Below, in pieces: positions 24,847 through 32,564 of a stretch of DNA of 64,000 bases; position 1 is the stretch's first letter; every line of letters begins with the position of its first letter. The notes below the pieces were generated by a model, which ran no database searches, was not told where the DNA came from, and saw only the letters and a program-made list of their open reading frames with translations. This DNA is from Deltaproteobacteria bacterium. Its GTDB lineage: Bacteria; Myxococcota_A; UBA9160; UBA6930. The stretch is taken from NCBI GenBank assembly GCA_029261815.1, contig JAJDAQ010000098.1:1-64000 (forward strand), read 5' to 3'. A program made the position numbers and the translations under genes.

Positions 24847-25458
24847 TCAGTTCGCGTGTGCCACGACCGAGATCGCGATCTCGACTTCGTCCTCGATGAA
24901 CTCGTCGAGGCCCTCCTGGATATTGGCCATGATTCGGGAGAGACCTTCTGCGCGGTCGGCATCCTCGGCAACGCCGAAATCTCGTCGATTGACCTTCCCC
25001 AAGGCCCGGCATCGCAGGACCTGGGTCCCGTCGGCAGCCGTGAACTCGCGAACGTTGGTGACGCGAAAGGCGACCGGTCGGGTGACGCCCTTCATCGTCA
25101 GTTCGCCGGAGACGATCTGCTGCCCGGCATCCACCCCGGTCGCCCGGAAGCGAATCTCCGGGAAGCGGTCGGTCTCGAAGAATGCGTCTCGGAGATGGCC
25201 ATCCCGGTATCGGTTGGCGGTGTCGATACTGTCCGCGTCGATCACGACATCGATCCCCACCCCGACCTCTGACGCGTCGTACTGGATCTCGCCCGAGAGC
25301 GCGTCGAAGCTTCCCCTCACCGGTTTTGCGTAGTCGTGATGTCCGACCTCGAAACGAACGTGCGAACGTTCCGATTGAATGATGTAGGTCGACGAAAGTG
25401 CGGGGGAACTGGCCAACAGGCCAAACAGGGCAGCGAAGACGACGATTCGAGTTGTCAT
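24847..25458 (-). CDS. YceI family periplasmic lipid-binding protein
   Basis: 203 residues from ATG 25458 with a signal peptide (VVFAALFGLLASSPALS). YceI landmarks are YIIQSERSHVRFEVGH, GSFDALSGEIQYD, DSIDTANRYRDGHLRDAFF, FPEIRFRATGVD and GELTMKGVTRPVAFRV. The family forms a lipocalin-like barrel that binds polyprenyl chains such as quinones. In a block with a periplasmic multihaem cytochrome, a quinone-binding role fits. Confidence 0.92.
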   Translation of the reverse strand: MTTRIVVFAALFGLLASSPALSSTYIIQSERSHVRFEVGHHDYAKPVRGSFDALSGEIQYDASEVGVGIDVVIDADSIDTANRYRDGHLRDAFFETDRFPEIRFRATGVDAGQQIVSGELTMKGVTRPVAFRVTNVREFTAADGTQVLRCRALGKVNRRDFGVAEDADRAEGLSRIMANIQEGLDEFIEDEVEIAISVVAHAN

Positions 25459-25567
25459 TTGAATAGATCTCCCGGTGGAGCGGCCGGGTTGCAGGGCCAC
25501 TGACCGATCAGACCGACCACGAGTCGATTCGGTTTACCGCGTCGTCGAGATCCGCCGGTTGAATGTC

Positions 25568-26032
25568 CTAACGGCGTGGGGGCCCCGGTCCGCGCGGCGG
25601 TCGGCCATCCCGCGGTCCGCCGTGGGGAGGCCGGAGAGCGCTCGTCATGGCTCGGCGTTGGTCGGGTGTCAGCTCGGCGCGGATACGCAGCAGAGTCAGA
25701 AGGCGGTCCTTCTCGAGATCGGTCTGCAACCGACCGATCTCATCCGCCTTCGCCAGGATCCGCTCCTCGGAAGGTTCATCTGCTTCGAGTAGATCGCGCA
25801 TCTCTGCATGCGCCTTCTGGAGGTCGCGCTGCGCAGCGCGCCGCACGCGACGCGAGGCATCCAACAGGACGTCGACTCGCTCCCGCACTTCATCGGCTAA
25901 GTCGACCTGCTCGAGCGCCCGGTCGAGCGGCGGGCCGCTGCCGCCGGGAGGACCTCCAGGGCGCGCCGCAGCGGGCGCAGCCAGCAAGAAGCCAACAAGA
26001 ATGGCGAGGGCGACTCGTTTCGCGTGTTTCAT
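25568..26032 (-). CDS. LTXXQ (Spy/CpxP-like) periplasmic protein
   Basis: 154 residues with a signal peptide ending APAAA, an all-helical charged body, and the motif LTPDQR near 125. The tail is rich in Gly, Pro and Arg. Spy/CpxP-like proteins are periplasmic chaperones or metal/stress sensors that often regulate envelope stress systems. Here it lies 51 bases after the candidate anti-sigma gene, which suggests that the sigma factor is part of an envelope-stress circuit. Confidence 0.8.
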   Translation of the reverse strand: MKHAKRVALAILVGFLLAAPAAARPGGPPGGSGPPLDRALEQVDLADEVRERVDVLLDASRRVRRAAQRDLQKAHAEMRDLLEADEPSEERILAKADEIGRLQTDLEKDRLLTLLRIRAELTPDQRRAMTSALRPPHGGPRDGRPPRGPGPPRR

Positions 26033-26083
26033 GAGGGTTCTCCAGTCGGATACGGGTCCGTCAGTCCTGCCGACGGATCCCGC

Positions 26084-26497
26084 TCAGGACGAATTGGCTT
26101 CCGCGGCATCCAGCGCTTCCGCCCAGCCTTGATAGTCGTCAGGCCAGTAGCTGTTGGTGGTCCCGTCGCCGTCATCGGACATCGCACCACCGTAGTAGGC
26201 GGTCGAGAGGAAGCTCCCGCCCGACCCGCTGGCGACCGCTTCGCTGGTCGGGAGGGTCCCTGTACCGGACCAGACAAGTGCGAGTGCGACCGCCGTGGCG
26301 ACCAGGCCACCGCCGACGGCAGGCAAGCGCCATCGACGACCGTTCGCCCGCTGCTCGCCTCGTGCGGCCAGCCGTGCTTCGAAGGCTCTTCGCTCGAATT
26401 CGCTGCGATCGCCCCATTCCGTGTTCTCTGCGATGAGTGACACGAGGGCTTCATCGTCACCCTGCCCGGGCATCGGTGTGCGGGATTCTTCAGTCAT
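26084..26497 (-). CDS. Candidate anti-sigma factor, single-pass membrane protein
   Basis: 137 residues from ATG 26497, overlapping the sigma gene stop by eight bases. One membrane helix (VGGGLVATAVALALVW) follows an acidic and arginine-rich cytoplasmic part of about 65 residues. The periplasmic end contains Gly/Asp/Ser-rich sequence and YWPDDYQGWAEALDAAE. I see no zinc anti-sigma motif (HxxxCxxC). The position and topology are those of an anti-sigma factor; the sequence itself is not recognised. Function is inferred from location only. Confidence 0.6.
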   Translation of the reverse strand: MTEESRTPMPGQGDDEALVSLIAENTEWGDRSEFERRAFEARLAARGEQRANGRRWRLPAVGGGLVATAVALALVWSGTGTLPTSEAVASGSGGSFLSTAYYGGAMSDDGDGTTNSYWPDDYQGWAEALDAAEANSS

Positions 26498-27107
26498 CGC
26501 AGGACTCCTCGGTGCTTCGAACTCTTGTTTCCGGCGCGATATCGGCAAGCTCCTGGCGAAGCGACCGAAGCGCGCGATGGAGGTGACTCTTGATCGTTCC
26601 CGAGGTACGGCCTAACAATTCTGCCGTTTCGGAGACGGTACGTTGCTCGAGATGAACGAGCACGAAGACGGTGCGCTGTTGCGGGCTGAGCCTCGCGAGG
26701 GCTTCCTCGATCCGCCCGCGGAGCATGGGATCTCCGCTGGGTGGCGGGGTCGGACGCGCGTGGACCTCCGGGTCGGCCTCGCTGAGCCATCGCCGCCACG
26801 GTCGCCGATAGTGGCGGTAGACCTCGCGAATCAGGATCCGGTCGAACCACGTCGATAGCTTTGCTTCACCACGAAACCCACCGAGGCCTCTCTGCGCGCG
26901 GATGAATGCGTCCTGGACGACATCCTCGGCAGTCGCGCGATCCCCGGCCAGCAGGCGCAGCGCAAGTCGAAGCGCTCGGTCCTGGTGCTCGACCACAAGG
27001 CGGCGAAACTGCTGCTCCGCTTCCGGAAGACTCGGCGGCACCACGTCACTTTCGAGCAGCGGATCGACGCCGTCTTCCGTGCTCACGTGCGCCATCGCAA
27101 TGACCAT
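26490..27107 (-). CDS. ECF-family RNA polymerase sigma factor
   Basis: 205 residues. Sigma region 2: FRRLVVEHQDRALRLALRLL, then DVVQDAFIRAQRGLGGF. Region 4: LSPQQRTVFVLVHLEQRTVS, then GRTSGTIKSHLHRALRSL. A second methionine at position 5 is also possible as start. It leads a minus-strand block: anti-sigma, LTXXQ protein, YceI, pentahaem cytochrome, beta-barrel. ECF sigma factors usually transcribe their own operon. I could not find a matching promoter pair by eye. Confidence 0.92.
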   Translation of the reverse strand: MVIAMAHVSTEDGVDPLLESDVVPPSLPEAEQQFRRLVVEHQDRALRLALRLLAGDRATAEDVVQDAFIRAQRGLGGFRGEAKLSTWFDRILIREVYRHYRRPWRRWLSEADPEVHARPTPPPSGDPMLRGRIEEALARLSPQQRTVFVLVHLEQRTVSETAELLGRTSGTIKSHLHRALRSLRQELADIAPETRVRSTEESCDD

Positions 27108-27275
27108 CGACTTTCCTCGGGGAAGTTCCAGTCTACCGGCCGAAAGTGGCCCGCATCACAGAACTGACCCGTCAAAGGACCGGTTGGGTGACGCGAGGAG
27201 GCAAACTTCGGCGGAATCCGTTCGAGAGGACCTTGATTCGGTCGAGAGGCACCGGACCCGCCTTCCGCAGCGCCT

Positions 27276-27300
27276 GCGCTGGCCCCGAATGGACCAGCGC
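27276..27300 (-). terminator. Hairpin after the mutase/MeaB operon, candidate terminator
   Basis: Perfect stem GCGCTGG / CCAGCGC with an 11-base loop, about 100 bases beyond the MeaB stop in the direction of transcription. There is no T tract. The remaining 27108-27398 (291 bases) shows no gene; the promoter of the sigma operon should be in its left part. Confidence 0.35.
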
Positions 27301-27398
27301 CCTCCAATTCGAGGTGCAAGCCGTCGTTGTCGGTGATCCAAGATCGGTGCTCGCGGTAATGCCCATCCAGCGGGACCCGGTCATGGAACGCATCCGAC

Positions 27399-28346
27399 CT
27401 ATGCCTCCACACCGAGAAGGGCCTCGACGGCGGTATACGGGTCGAGTTCCCCGGACCGCATGGCGCTCAGGATCTCGGCGCCCTGGCGCGGTGCACAGGC
27501 CAGTGCGCGCGCGGCAGCGCGTTCGCGAAGGACGTCGTGGAAGACGCGCTCGCGTCTCCGGATCACCTTTCGATCCAGCCCACCCGAAGACCGGAGATGG
27601 GCGCGGTGGGCATCGATGCCATCGATCACATCGACAATGCCACCTGCTCGCTCGGCCTCGGTCATCAAGATCGGCGGTTGCCAGGCGTCGATCGGGGCCG
27701 CCCGCATGTGGAGCGCAGCGCCGATGTGCTTGGCGACGCGGTCAGCACCCGGCAGATCGGCCTTGTTGACGACAAAGAGATCTGCGATCTCGAGGATCCC
27801 GGCCTTGATGGCTTGGACGTCGTCCCCCATTCCGGGGATGGAGACCACCACGGTCGTGTGTGCGAGGTCGGCGACGTCGACCTCGTCCTGCCCGACACCA
27901 ACCGTCTCGATCAGCACGACGTCGTAGCCCATGGCGTCGAGGACCGTGGTCGCCTCGAAGGTGGCTCTCGCCAGGCCGCCGAGCTGCCCGCGTGTCGCCA
28001 TCGAGCGGATGAAGACGCCTGGGTCTGCGGCGTGGTCGTGCATTCGCACGCGATCGCCCAACACCGCGCCGCCCGTGAACGGGCTTGAGGGGTCCACCGC
28101 GATGATGCCAACGCGGCTTCCGCGTCGGCGGTACTCGGCCGCCATGCGGTCGACCAATGTCGACTTCCCGGCACCCGGCGGGCCGGTCACTCCGAGAAGA
28201 TGCGCGCGGCCAGCGCTCGGCAGGACCGCCCGCAGCCCCTCGGTTGCGCCCTCGTCACCTTCCTCCAACATGCGGATCAGCCGCGCACCCGCCCCCTGGT
28301 GGCCGCCAAGTGCCCGTTCAGCCAGAACGATCGGATCTCGCTCCAT
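27399..28346 (-). CDS. meaB: MeaB-type GTPase chaperone of a B12-dependent mutase
   Basis: 315 residues. G-protein features are the Walker A loop GVTGPPGAGKSTLVDRM (near 52-68), IIAVDPSSPFTGGAVLGDRVRM, the Walker B region VLIETVGVGQDEVDV, and NKADLPGADR for guanine recognition. MeaB (ArgK) proteins load and protect the adenosylcobalamin of acyl-CoA mutases. It begins 3 bases after the B12-binding subunit gene and is the last gene in the operon, directly supporting a working mutase. Confidence 0.95.
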   Translation of the reverse strand: MERDPIVLAERALGGHQGAGARLIRMLEEGDEGATEGLRAVLPSAGRAHLLGVTGPPGAGKSTLVDRMAAEYRRRGSRVGIIAVDPSSPFTGGAVLGDRVRMHDHAADPGVFIRSMATRGQLGGLARATFEATTVLDAMGYDVVLIETVGVGQDEVDVADLAHTTVVVSIPGMGDDVQAIKAGILEIADLFVVNKADLPGADRVAKHIGAALHMRAAPIDAWQPPILMTEAERAGGIVDVIDGIDAHRAHLRSSGGLDRKVIRRRERVFHDVLRERAAARALACAPRQGAEILSAMRSGELDPYTAVEALLGVEA

Positions 28347-28349
28347 GGA

Positions 28350-28760
28350 CTAACGTCTCTCCGCTTCCCACCACGTCCGGATGAAGGTCGCGATGTCTTC
28401 CGTTCGGGCGCCCATCGTAAAGACCTCGTCGACTCCGGCAGCCTTGAGTTCAGCCGCATCCTCATCGGGGATCACTCCGCCGACCACGACGAGCTTGTCG
28501 TCAGCCTCGGCGGATCGGAGTCGATCCAGAAGCTTCGGGATGTGCTGCATCTGCGCACCCGACAGGCTCGAGATTCCGATCACGTCGGCGTCTTCCTGCA
28601 CCGCGGCCTGCACAACCATGTCCGGCGTCTGCCGCAGCCCGGTGTAGATCACTTCCATTCCAGCATCACGCAGCGCACCGGCGATGACCGTGATCCCGAC
28701 GGTGTGGCTGTCCAGGCCGAGCTTGGCCAACAGCACGCGGATCTTCCGGTTCGCCATCAC
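28350..28760 (-). CDS. Acyl-CoA mutase small subunit, cobalamin-binding
   Basis: 136 residues from a GTG that overlaps the large-subunit stop (GTGA); ATG at 28757 is the next codon. The B12 signature is complete: GLDSHTVG (D-x-H-x-x-G, with His19 as the lower cobalt ligand), SSLSGAQM and VVVGGVIPDED. Such a separate small subunit is found in isobutyryl-CoA and 2-hydroxyisobutyryl-CoA mutases and in some two-gene methylmalonyl-CoA mutases. It must pair with the product of the overlapping upstream gene. Confidence 0.94.
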   Translation of the reverse strand: MMANRKIRVLLAKLGLDSHTVGITVIAGALRDAGMEVIYTGLRQTPDMVVQAAVQEDADVIGISSLSGAQMQHIPKLLDRLRSAEADDKLVVVGGVIPDEDAAELKAAGVDEVFTMGARTEDIATFIRTWWEAERR

Positions 28761-30478
28761 ACCCCCGAGGTCAAGGAATCCGGGTGATAGACGCCGAAGA
28801 CCTCGCGCATGACATCGCAGATCTCGCCCTGGGTCGCGTACGCCTTGACCGCATCGAGAATCGGCGGGACGAGATTCTCGTCGCCCGATGCAGCCTCGCG
28901 CACCCGATCCAGGGTCTTCGCCACAACGGCATCATCCCGGTCAGCGCGCACACGCGCGAGTCGGGCGAGCTGTTGCCGCTCGGCCGTCTCCCCGAGTTTG
29001 AAGGTCTCGATCGACCGTTTCTCGTCGGCCTGCACGAGGTGATTCACACCGATCTGCTTGCGTGTGCCGTCCTCGATCTCGCTGAAACGTGCACGCTGCG
29101 AACGGGCCAGCTCCTTCTGGAAGTACCCGGCCTCGATCGCGGCGAGGGCGCCGCCCATCGCGTCGACCTTCTCGATCTCGGCGAAGACCTCGTCCTCCAT
29201 CCGTCGCGTCATCGTCTCCAGGAGGTAGGAGCCTGCGAGCGGATCGATGGTGTCCGCGACGCCGGTCTCGTGCGCCACGATGTTCTGCACGGCGATCCCC
29301 ACGCGCACGGCTTCCTCGCTCGGCAAGGCGTGGGCCTCATCGTGAAGCGGTGTGGTGATCGCGTAGGCGCCGCCGCCGAGCGCGCAGGCCAGGGTCTGGA
29401 TGCCGAGCCGCGCGATGTTGTTCAGCGGCTGCTGAAGGGTGAGCCCGGTCGTTCCGGGCGAACTCATCAGGCGAAGGCGGAGCGATTCCTCACGCTTGGC
29501 GCCATAACGCTCCTTCATCAAACGAGCCCAGATCTTCCGGTACGCCCGCAGCTTCGCGATCGCCTCGAAGAAGTCCATCTCGAGTCCCGTGATGAAACTC
29601 CAATACGGCGCCACCTCGTCGATCTCGAAACCGCGCGCGAGCGTCGCATCGAGGTACTCCATCGCGATCGAGAAGCCGAAAGCGAGCTCCTGAACCGGCG
29701 TCGCGCGCGCGGCGTAGAGCTGCGCGCTGACGACCGAGATCGGGATCCAGTTTGCGTGGTTCCGGATGGTGTACTCGATGCAATCGGTCGCGATTCGGAG
29801 CCCGTGCTTGGGCGGATAGATATAGCGGCCGACACACGTGTACTCGATCAGGATCGCATTCGACATCTGCAGCGTGAAGCTGGCAGGATCGATGTCGCGC
29901 TTCTCGAGCGCTGCCAGGATCATGGCCAGGTTGACCGGCTGCGGCGCGTTGCAGACCGAGCTCAGGTGTTGGAGCTTGTCCCACGGCAGATCGAGGGCCT
30001 GCTCCATATCGGCCAGGGTGTCGATCGCGGTTCCCGCGCGCGCCACCTCGCCTTCGGCGAGTGGGTGATCGGAGTCGTAGCCGTTTGTCGTCGGCAGGTC
30101 GTACTCGATGATGAATCCGTTGAGGCCCTGGTCGAGCATCTTCGACCAGCGCTCGGCGGAGTCGGTCGCAGTGCCGAACCCCGTGACTTGCAGCATCGTC
30201 CAGAGATCCTGGCGATAGCCGGCCGGGTTGGTCCCTCGCGTGTAGGGAAACTCTCCGGGGAAGCCCAGATCCTTGCCGGGGTCGAAGCCGATCTCGTCGA
30301 GATCCCGTGACGTGTAGAGATCCTTCAGCGGCCAGTGCATCTGCTGTGTGACGAACTCGTCCTGACGTTCACCCCGATCTGCCAGCGCGGGACCGAGCAC
30401 GTCGCGCCGCCAGGTGGCCTCCGCATCTGCGGGCTCCGTGCCGTCCGGAGCGGGCCGTTTTCGGGAATCGTCGGTCAT
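28757..30478 (-). CDS. B12-dependent acyl-CoA mutase large subunit, atypical active site
   Basis: 573 residues from ATG 30478, chosen because GAGG lies eight bases upstream; a GTG at 30487 is the alternative. The TIM barrel of the methylmalonyl-CoA mutase family is evident: FPYTRG near 77, NGYDSDHPLAEGEVARAG, YIYPPKHGLRI, VQELAFGFSIAMEYLD, QQPLNNIARLGIQTLA and TDTVDPL-like ADTIDPLAGSYLLE. Compared with the Propionibacterium enzyme, Tyr89 aligns with Asn84, Arg207 (carboxylate binding) with Val216, and Tyr243-His244 with Ala252-Gln253. The normally invariant QNDILKE reads QMSNAILIE. The cofactor partners are present, so it is probably active, but on an acyl-CoA other than methylmalonyl-CoA. 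It starts 25 bases after the GFA gene. Confidence 0.88.
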   Translation of the reverse strand: MTDDSRKRPAPDGTEPADAEATWRRDVLGPALADRGERQDEFVTQQMHWPLKDLYTSRDLDEIGFDPGKDLGFPGEFPYTRGTNPAGYRQDLWTMLQVTGFGTATDSAERWSKMLDQGLNGFIIEYDLPTTNGYDSDHPLAEGEVARAGTAIDTLADMEQALDLPWDKLQHLSSVCNAPQPVNLAMILAALEKRDIDPASFTLQMSNAILIEYTCVGRYIYPPKHGLRIATDCIEYTIRNHANWIPISVVSAQLYAARATPVQELAFGFSIAMEYLDATLARGFEIDEVAPYWSFITGLEMDFFEAIAKLRAYRKIWARLMKERYGAKREESLRLRLMSSPGTTGLTLQQPLNNIARLGIQTLACALGGGAYAITTPLHDEAHALPSEEAVRVGIAVQNIVAHETGVADTIDPLAGSYLLETMTRRMEDEVFAEIEKVDAMGGALAAIEAGYFQKELARSQRARFSEIEDGTRKQIGVNHLVQADEKRSIETFKLGETAERQQLARLARVRADRDDAVVAKTLDRVREAASGDENLVPPILDAVKAYATQGEICDVMREVFGVYHPDSLTSGV

Positions 30479-30503
30479 CTTGGACACCTCGAGACAGTCG
30501 TTG

Positions 30504-30965
30504 TCATGAAGGATCGCGGGGGCGGCCCTGCCAAGCGTGGATCATCGCCAACGGGTCATCCGGAGACGCTTCGAAGCGCGGCCCGGGAGCGAACGCGACC
30601 CAGGGCCGAGCGCTCTGGGTCCACATGTTTCCATAGGGCGTGAGACCCGCGGTGCCCTCGAGACATCCCGCATTCAGTCCACGCACCGCCTCGACCTCGA
30701 CCCGCCCGGCCCAGAGCACGGTCAAACAACGCTTGCAGTAGCCCAGCACGGCACTGCGCCCGTCTTCGTCCTCGATCACATGTTCGGCGATCGGCCCTTC
30801 GATCTCGTCGATCGCGTCTGTACGGACGTACATCGATTGTCCGAAAGCTGAGCCGGACTCCGCCTGACATTGCGTGCAGTGACAGAGATAGAACGCGATC
30901 GGCTCCTGCGTGAGCCGGAAACGCGACCGTTCGCAACGGCAAGCGCCGCGAACCGGAACACTCAT
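30504..30965 (-). CDS. GFA-family zinc protein (glutathione-dependent formaldehyde-activating-like)
   Basis: 153 residues from ATG 30965, overlapping the GST stop (ATGA). The zinc cysteines are in place: GACRCE, CHCTQCQAESGSAFG and YCKRCL. Founding members speed the addition of glutathione to formaldehyde, but most of the family has no proven reaction. It is coupled to a GST upstream and 25 bases from the mutase gene downstream, so it may handle a small aldehyde or glutathione adduct linked to the mutase pathway. Confidence 0.88.
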   Translation of the reverse strand: MSVPVRGACRCERSRFRLTQEPIAFYLCHCTQCQAESGSAFGQSMYVRTDAIDEIEGPIAEHVIEDEDGRSAVLGYCKRCLTVLWAGRVEVEAVRGLNAGCLEGTAGLTPYGNMWTQSARPWVAFAPGPRFEASPDDPLAMIHAWQGRPRDPS

Positions 30966-31570
30966 GCGCGTGCCTGGGCGGCCGCCAGGGAGGGACGGCT
31001 GTAGCACGCGTCACGCCAGCGCGAGACGTTCGGATAGGCCGACAGATCGATCTCGATCATCAGGAACAACAACATCACGCCACTGAGATTGAGGTCGGCG
31101 ATCGTGAAGTCGTCGCCTAGCAGATAGGGACGTTCCGACAGAGCTGCCTCGAGAACGCCGAGCGGCCGATCCAGCGCCTTTGTTGCCCGCGCGATGACGT
31201 CCGGCTTCCGCTTCTCTTCGGGCGTGAACACCTTCTGCACCACGATCTGCATCTGCGATGGCTCGATCTCGCTGATCCCCCAGACGCTCCACTGGATTGC
31301 CCGCGCCTCATCCGCCGGATCCTGTGGGTAGAGGTCGCCGCCATAACGCTTCGCGAGGTACAGATTGATCGCCATCGACTCGAACAACACGAGGTCGCCA
31401 TCGACCAACGCGGGAATCCGCCCATTCGGGTTGATCGCCAGATAGTCGGGCTGCTTCGACTCACCCATGAACTTCGTCGCAACGTGCTCGTAGTCGACGC
31501 CGACCTCTTCAATGGCCCACAGCGAGCGCACCGCGCGCGAACCAGACATTCCATAGAGCGTGCGGGACAT
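30962..31570 (-). CDS. Glutathione S-transferase
   Basis: 202 residues, ribosome site CGAGGAGTCCGACG. N-terminal thioredoxin-like domain: SRTLYGMSGSRAVRSLWAIEE, NPNGRIPALVDGDLVLFESMAI (cis-Pro and Glu-Ser glutathione contacts). The all-helical C-terminal domain contains YLLGDDFTIADLNLSGVML. The catalytic Ser/Tyr near residue 9 is plausible. First gene of a five-gene operon with the GFA protein, mutase, B12 subunit and MeaB. Confidence 0.92.
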   Translation of the reverse strand: MSRTLYGMSGSRAVRSLWAIEEVGVDYEHVATKFMGESKQPDYLAINPNGRIPALVDGDLVLFESMAINLYLAKRYGGDLYPQDPADEARAIQWSVWGISEIEPSQMQIVVQKVFTPEEKRKPDVIARATKALDRPLGVLEAALSERPYLLGDDFTIADLNLSGVMLLFLMIEIDLSAYPNVSRWRDACYSRPSLAAAQARA

Positions 31571-31656
31571 CGTCGGACTCCTCGGGCGGGATGGGCCGCA
31601 CAGAGCGTACCCAACCGTCGCGACCCAGGCCGGATCGAATCGATGTCAGATGCGGT

Positions 31657-32334
31657 TCATGGCCGCGTCGGGCGCGCACGTGCGAGCGGTTCGCCCACGG
31701 CCGGTCGGCCCGGAGGCCGCAGCCATCCCAGCATCGTGCGAAAGCCCGGGCGAACCCAGAACAGTGCACGACGCCCTGCCGCAGCGGCGCCGGGATGCCG
31801 CTCGATCAATTGCTCGAGCAGATGTCCCGCGCCTGCGCGATCTCCGGTTTGCTTGCGGAGTCGAGCGAGGTCGAGCACCGACTGAGGGTGGTTCGGGTCG
31901 ATCCGCACGGCCCGCTCGAGCAGCCGACGGGCCTCTGCACGGTCGCGGCGGCGACGGAAATGGCGACGCCCTTCCATCAACGCCAGATGCGCATCGACCG
32001 AACGGCCGAGTGACGTCTCGAGCTCGGCCAGACGCTCCCATGCCTCCGGCTTCCGGGGGAGGAGCGTCACGGCTTCCCGCAAGAGGCCCGCCGCGCGATC
32101 GTCGAAGCCCTTCTGGACCAGGGCGTCGCACACGATCTGGAAGCTCTGCCATGACTCATCGAACGCGCGGCGTTGTGCCAGGAGAGGAGCGAGCTTCTGA
32201 TGCACGCGGGCGTCCGTCGGGGCGTGCTCGAGGGCCCGGCGATAGAGACGCACCGCTGCACGAGTCCGGCCCCTGCTACGCGCGCGGTCCGCGTTGCTCA
32301 GTGTCCGGCGCTGTCTTGCGGCGAGATCGGCCAC
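31657..32334 (-). CDS. Tetratricopeptide repeat protein
   Basis: 225 residues from a GTG at 32334 with AAGGAGG seven bases upstream. Repeats with A-x-x-LYRRALEHAPTDARVH and ARRLLERAVRIDPNHPQSVLDLARL are TPR units; four or five can be traced between 15 and 185. The C-terminus is basic and proline-rich. No signal peptide, so cytoplasmic. It lies 86 bases upstream of the GST of the mutase operon on the same strand, and a functional link is not visible. Confidence 0.8.
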   Translation of the reverse strand: MADLAARQRRTLSNADRARSRGRTRAAVRLYRRALEHAPTDARVHQKLAPLLAQRRAFDESWQSFQIVCDALVQKGFDDRAAGLLREAVTLLPRKPEAWERLAELETSLGRSVDAHLALMEGRRHFRRRRDRAEARRLLERAVRIDPNHPQSVLDLARLRKQTGDRAGAGHLLEQLIERHPGAAAAGRRALFWVRPGFRTMLGWLRPPGRPAVGEPLARARPTRP

Positions 32335-32564
32335 CCCTGCCCTCCTTGATTGCTCGATTCGGTATCGCCGCGCATCTCACGCGCCTTCTCAGGATCGGCG
32401 GTTTGCCCGCGGGGCCGCGTGATCGGGTTCACGGAAGCCATCGCGCAAGTCTGCCGCCAGGAGAGCCCCTCCTGCGTCGGTGAACTGCGAAAACCCCCTG
32501 GAACCCGCAATCGAGGTGACACAACGGGCGGTCTCCCCCCACGTACCGATCGGAGGAAACCCTG

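Noticed and set aside
21702-25458. Assigning the cytochrome block as an Mtr-type metal-reducing conduit
   Set aside because: Only five haems and no surface decahaem cytochrome. The conduit idea is kept as a hypothesis, not as an annotation.
28784-30310. Plus-strand open frame of 508 residues
   Set aside because: Antisense to the mutase large subunit; no ribosome site or recognisable domain.
28757-30478. Calling the mutase 'methylmalonyl-CoA mutase'
   Set aside because: Residues that bind the methylmalonyl carboxylate and neighbouring catalytic residues are replaced. The fold name is kept, the substrate name is not.
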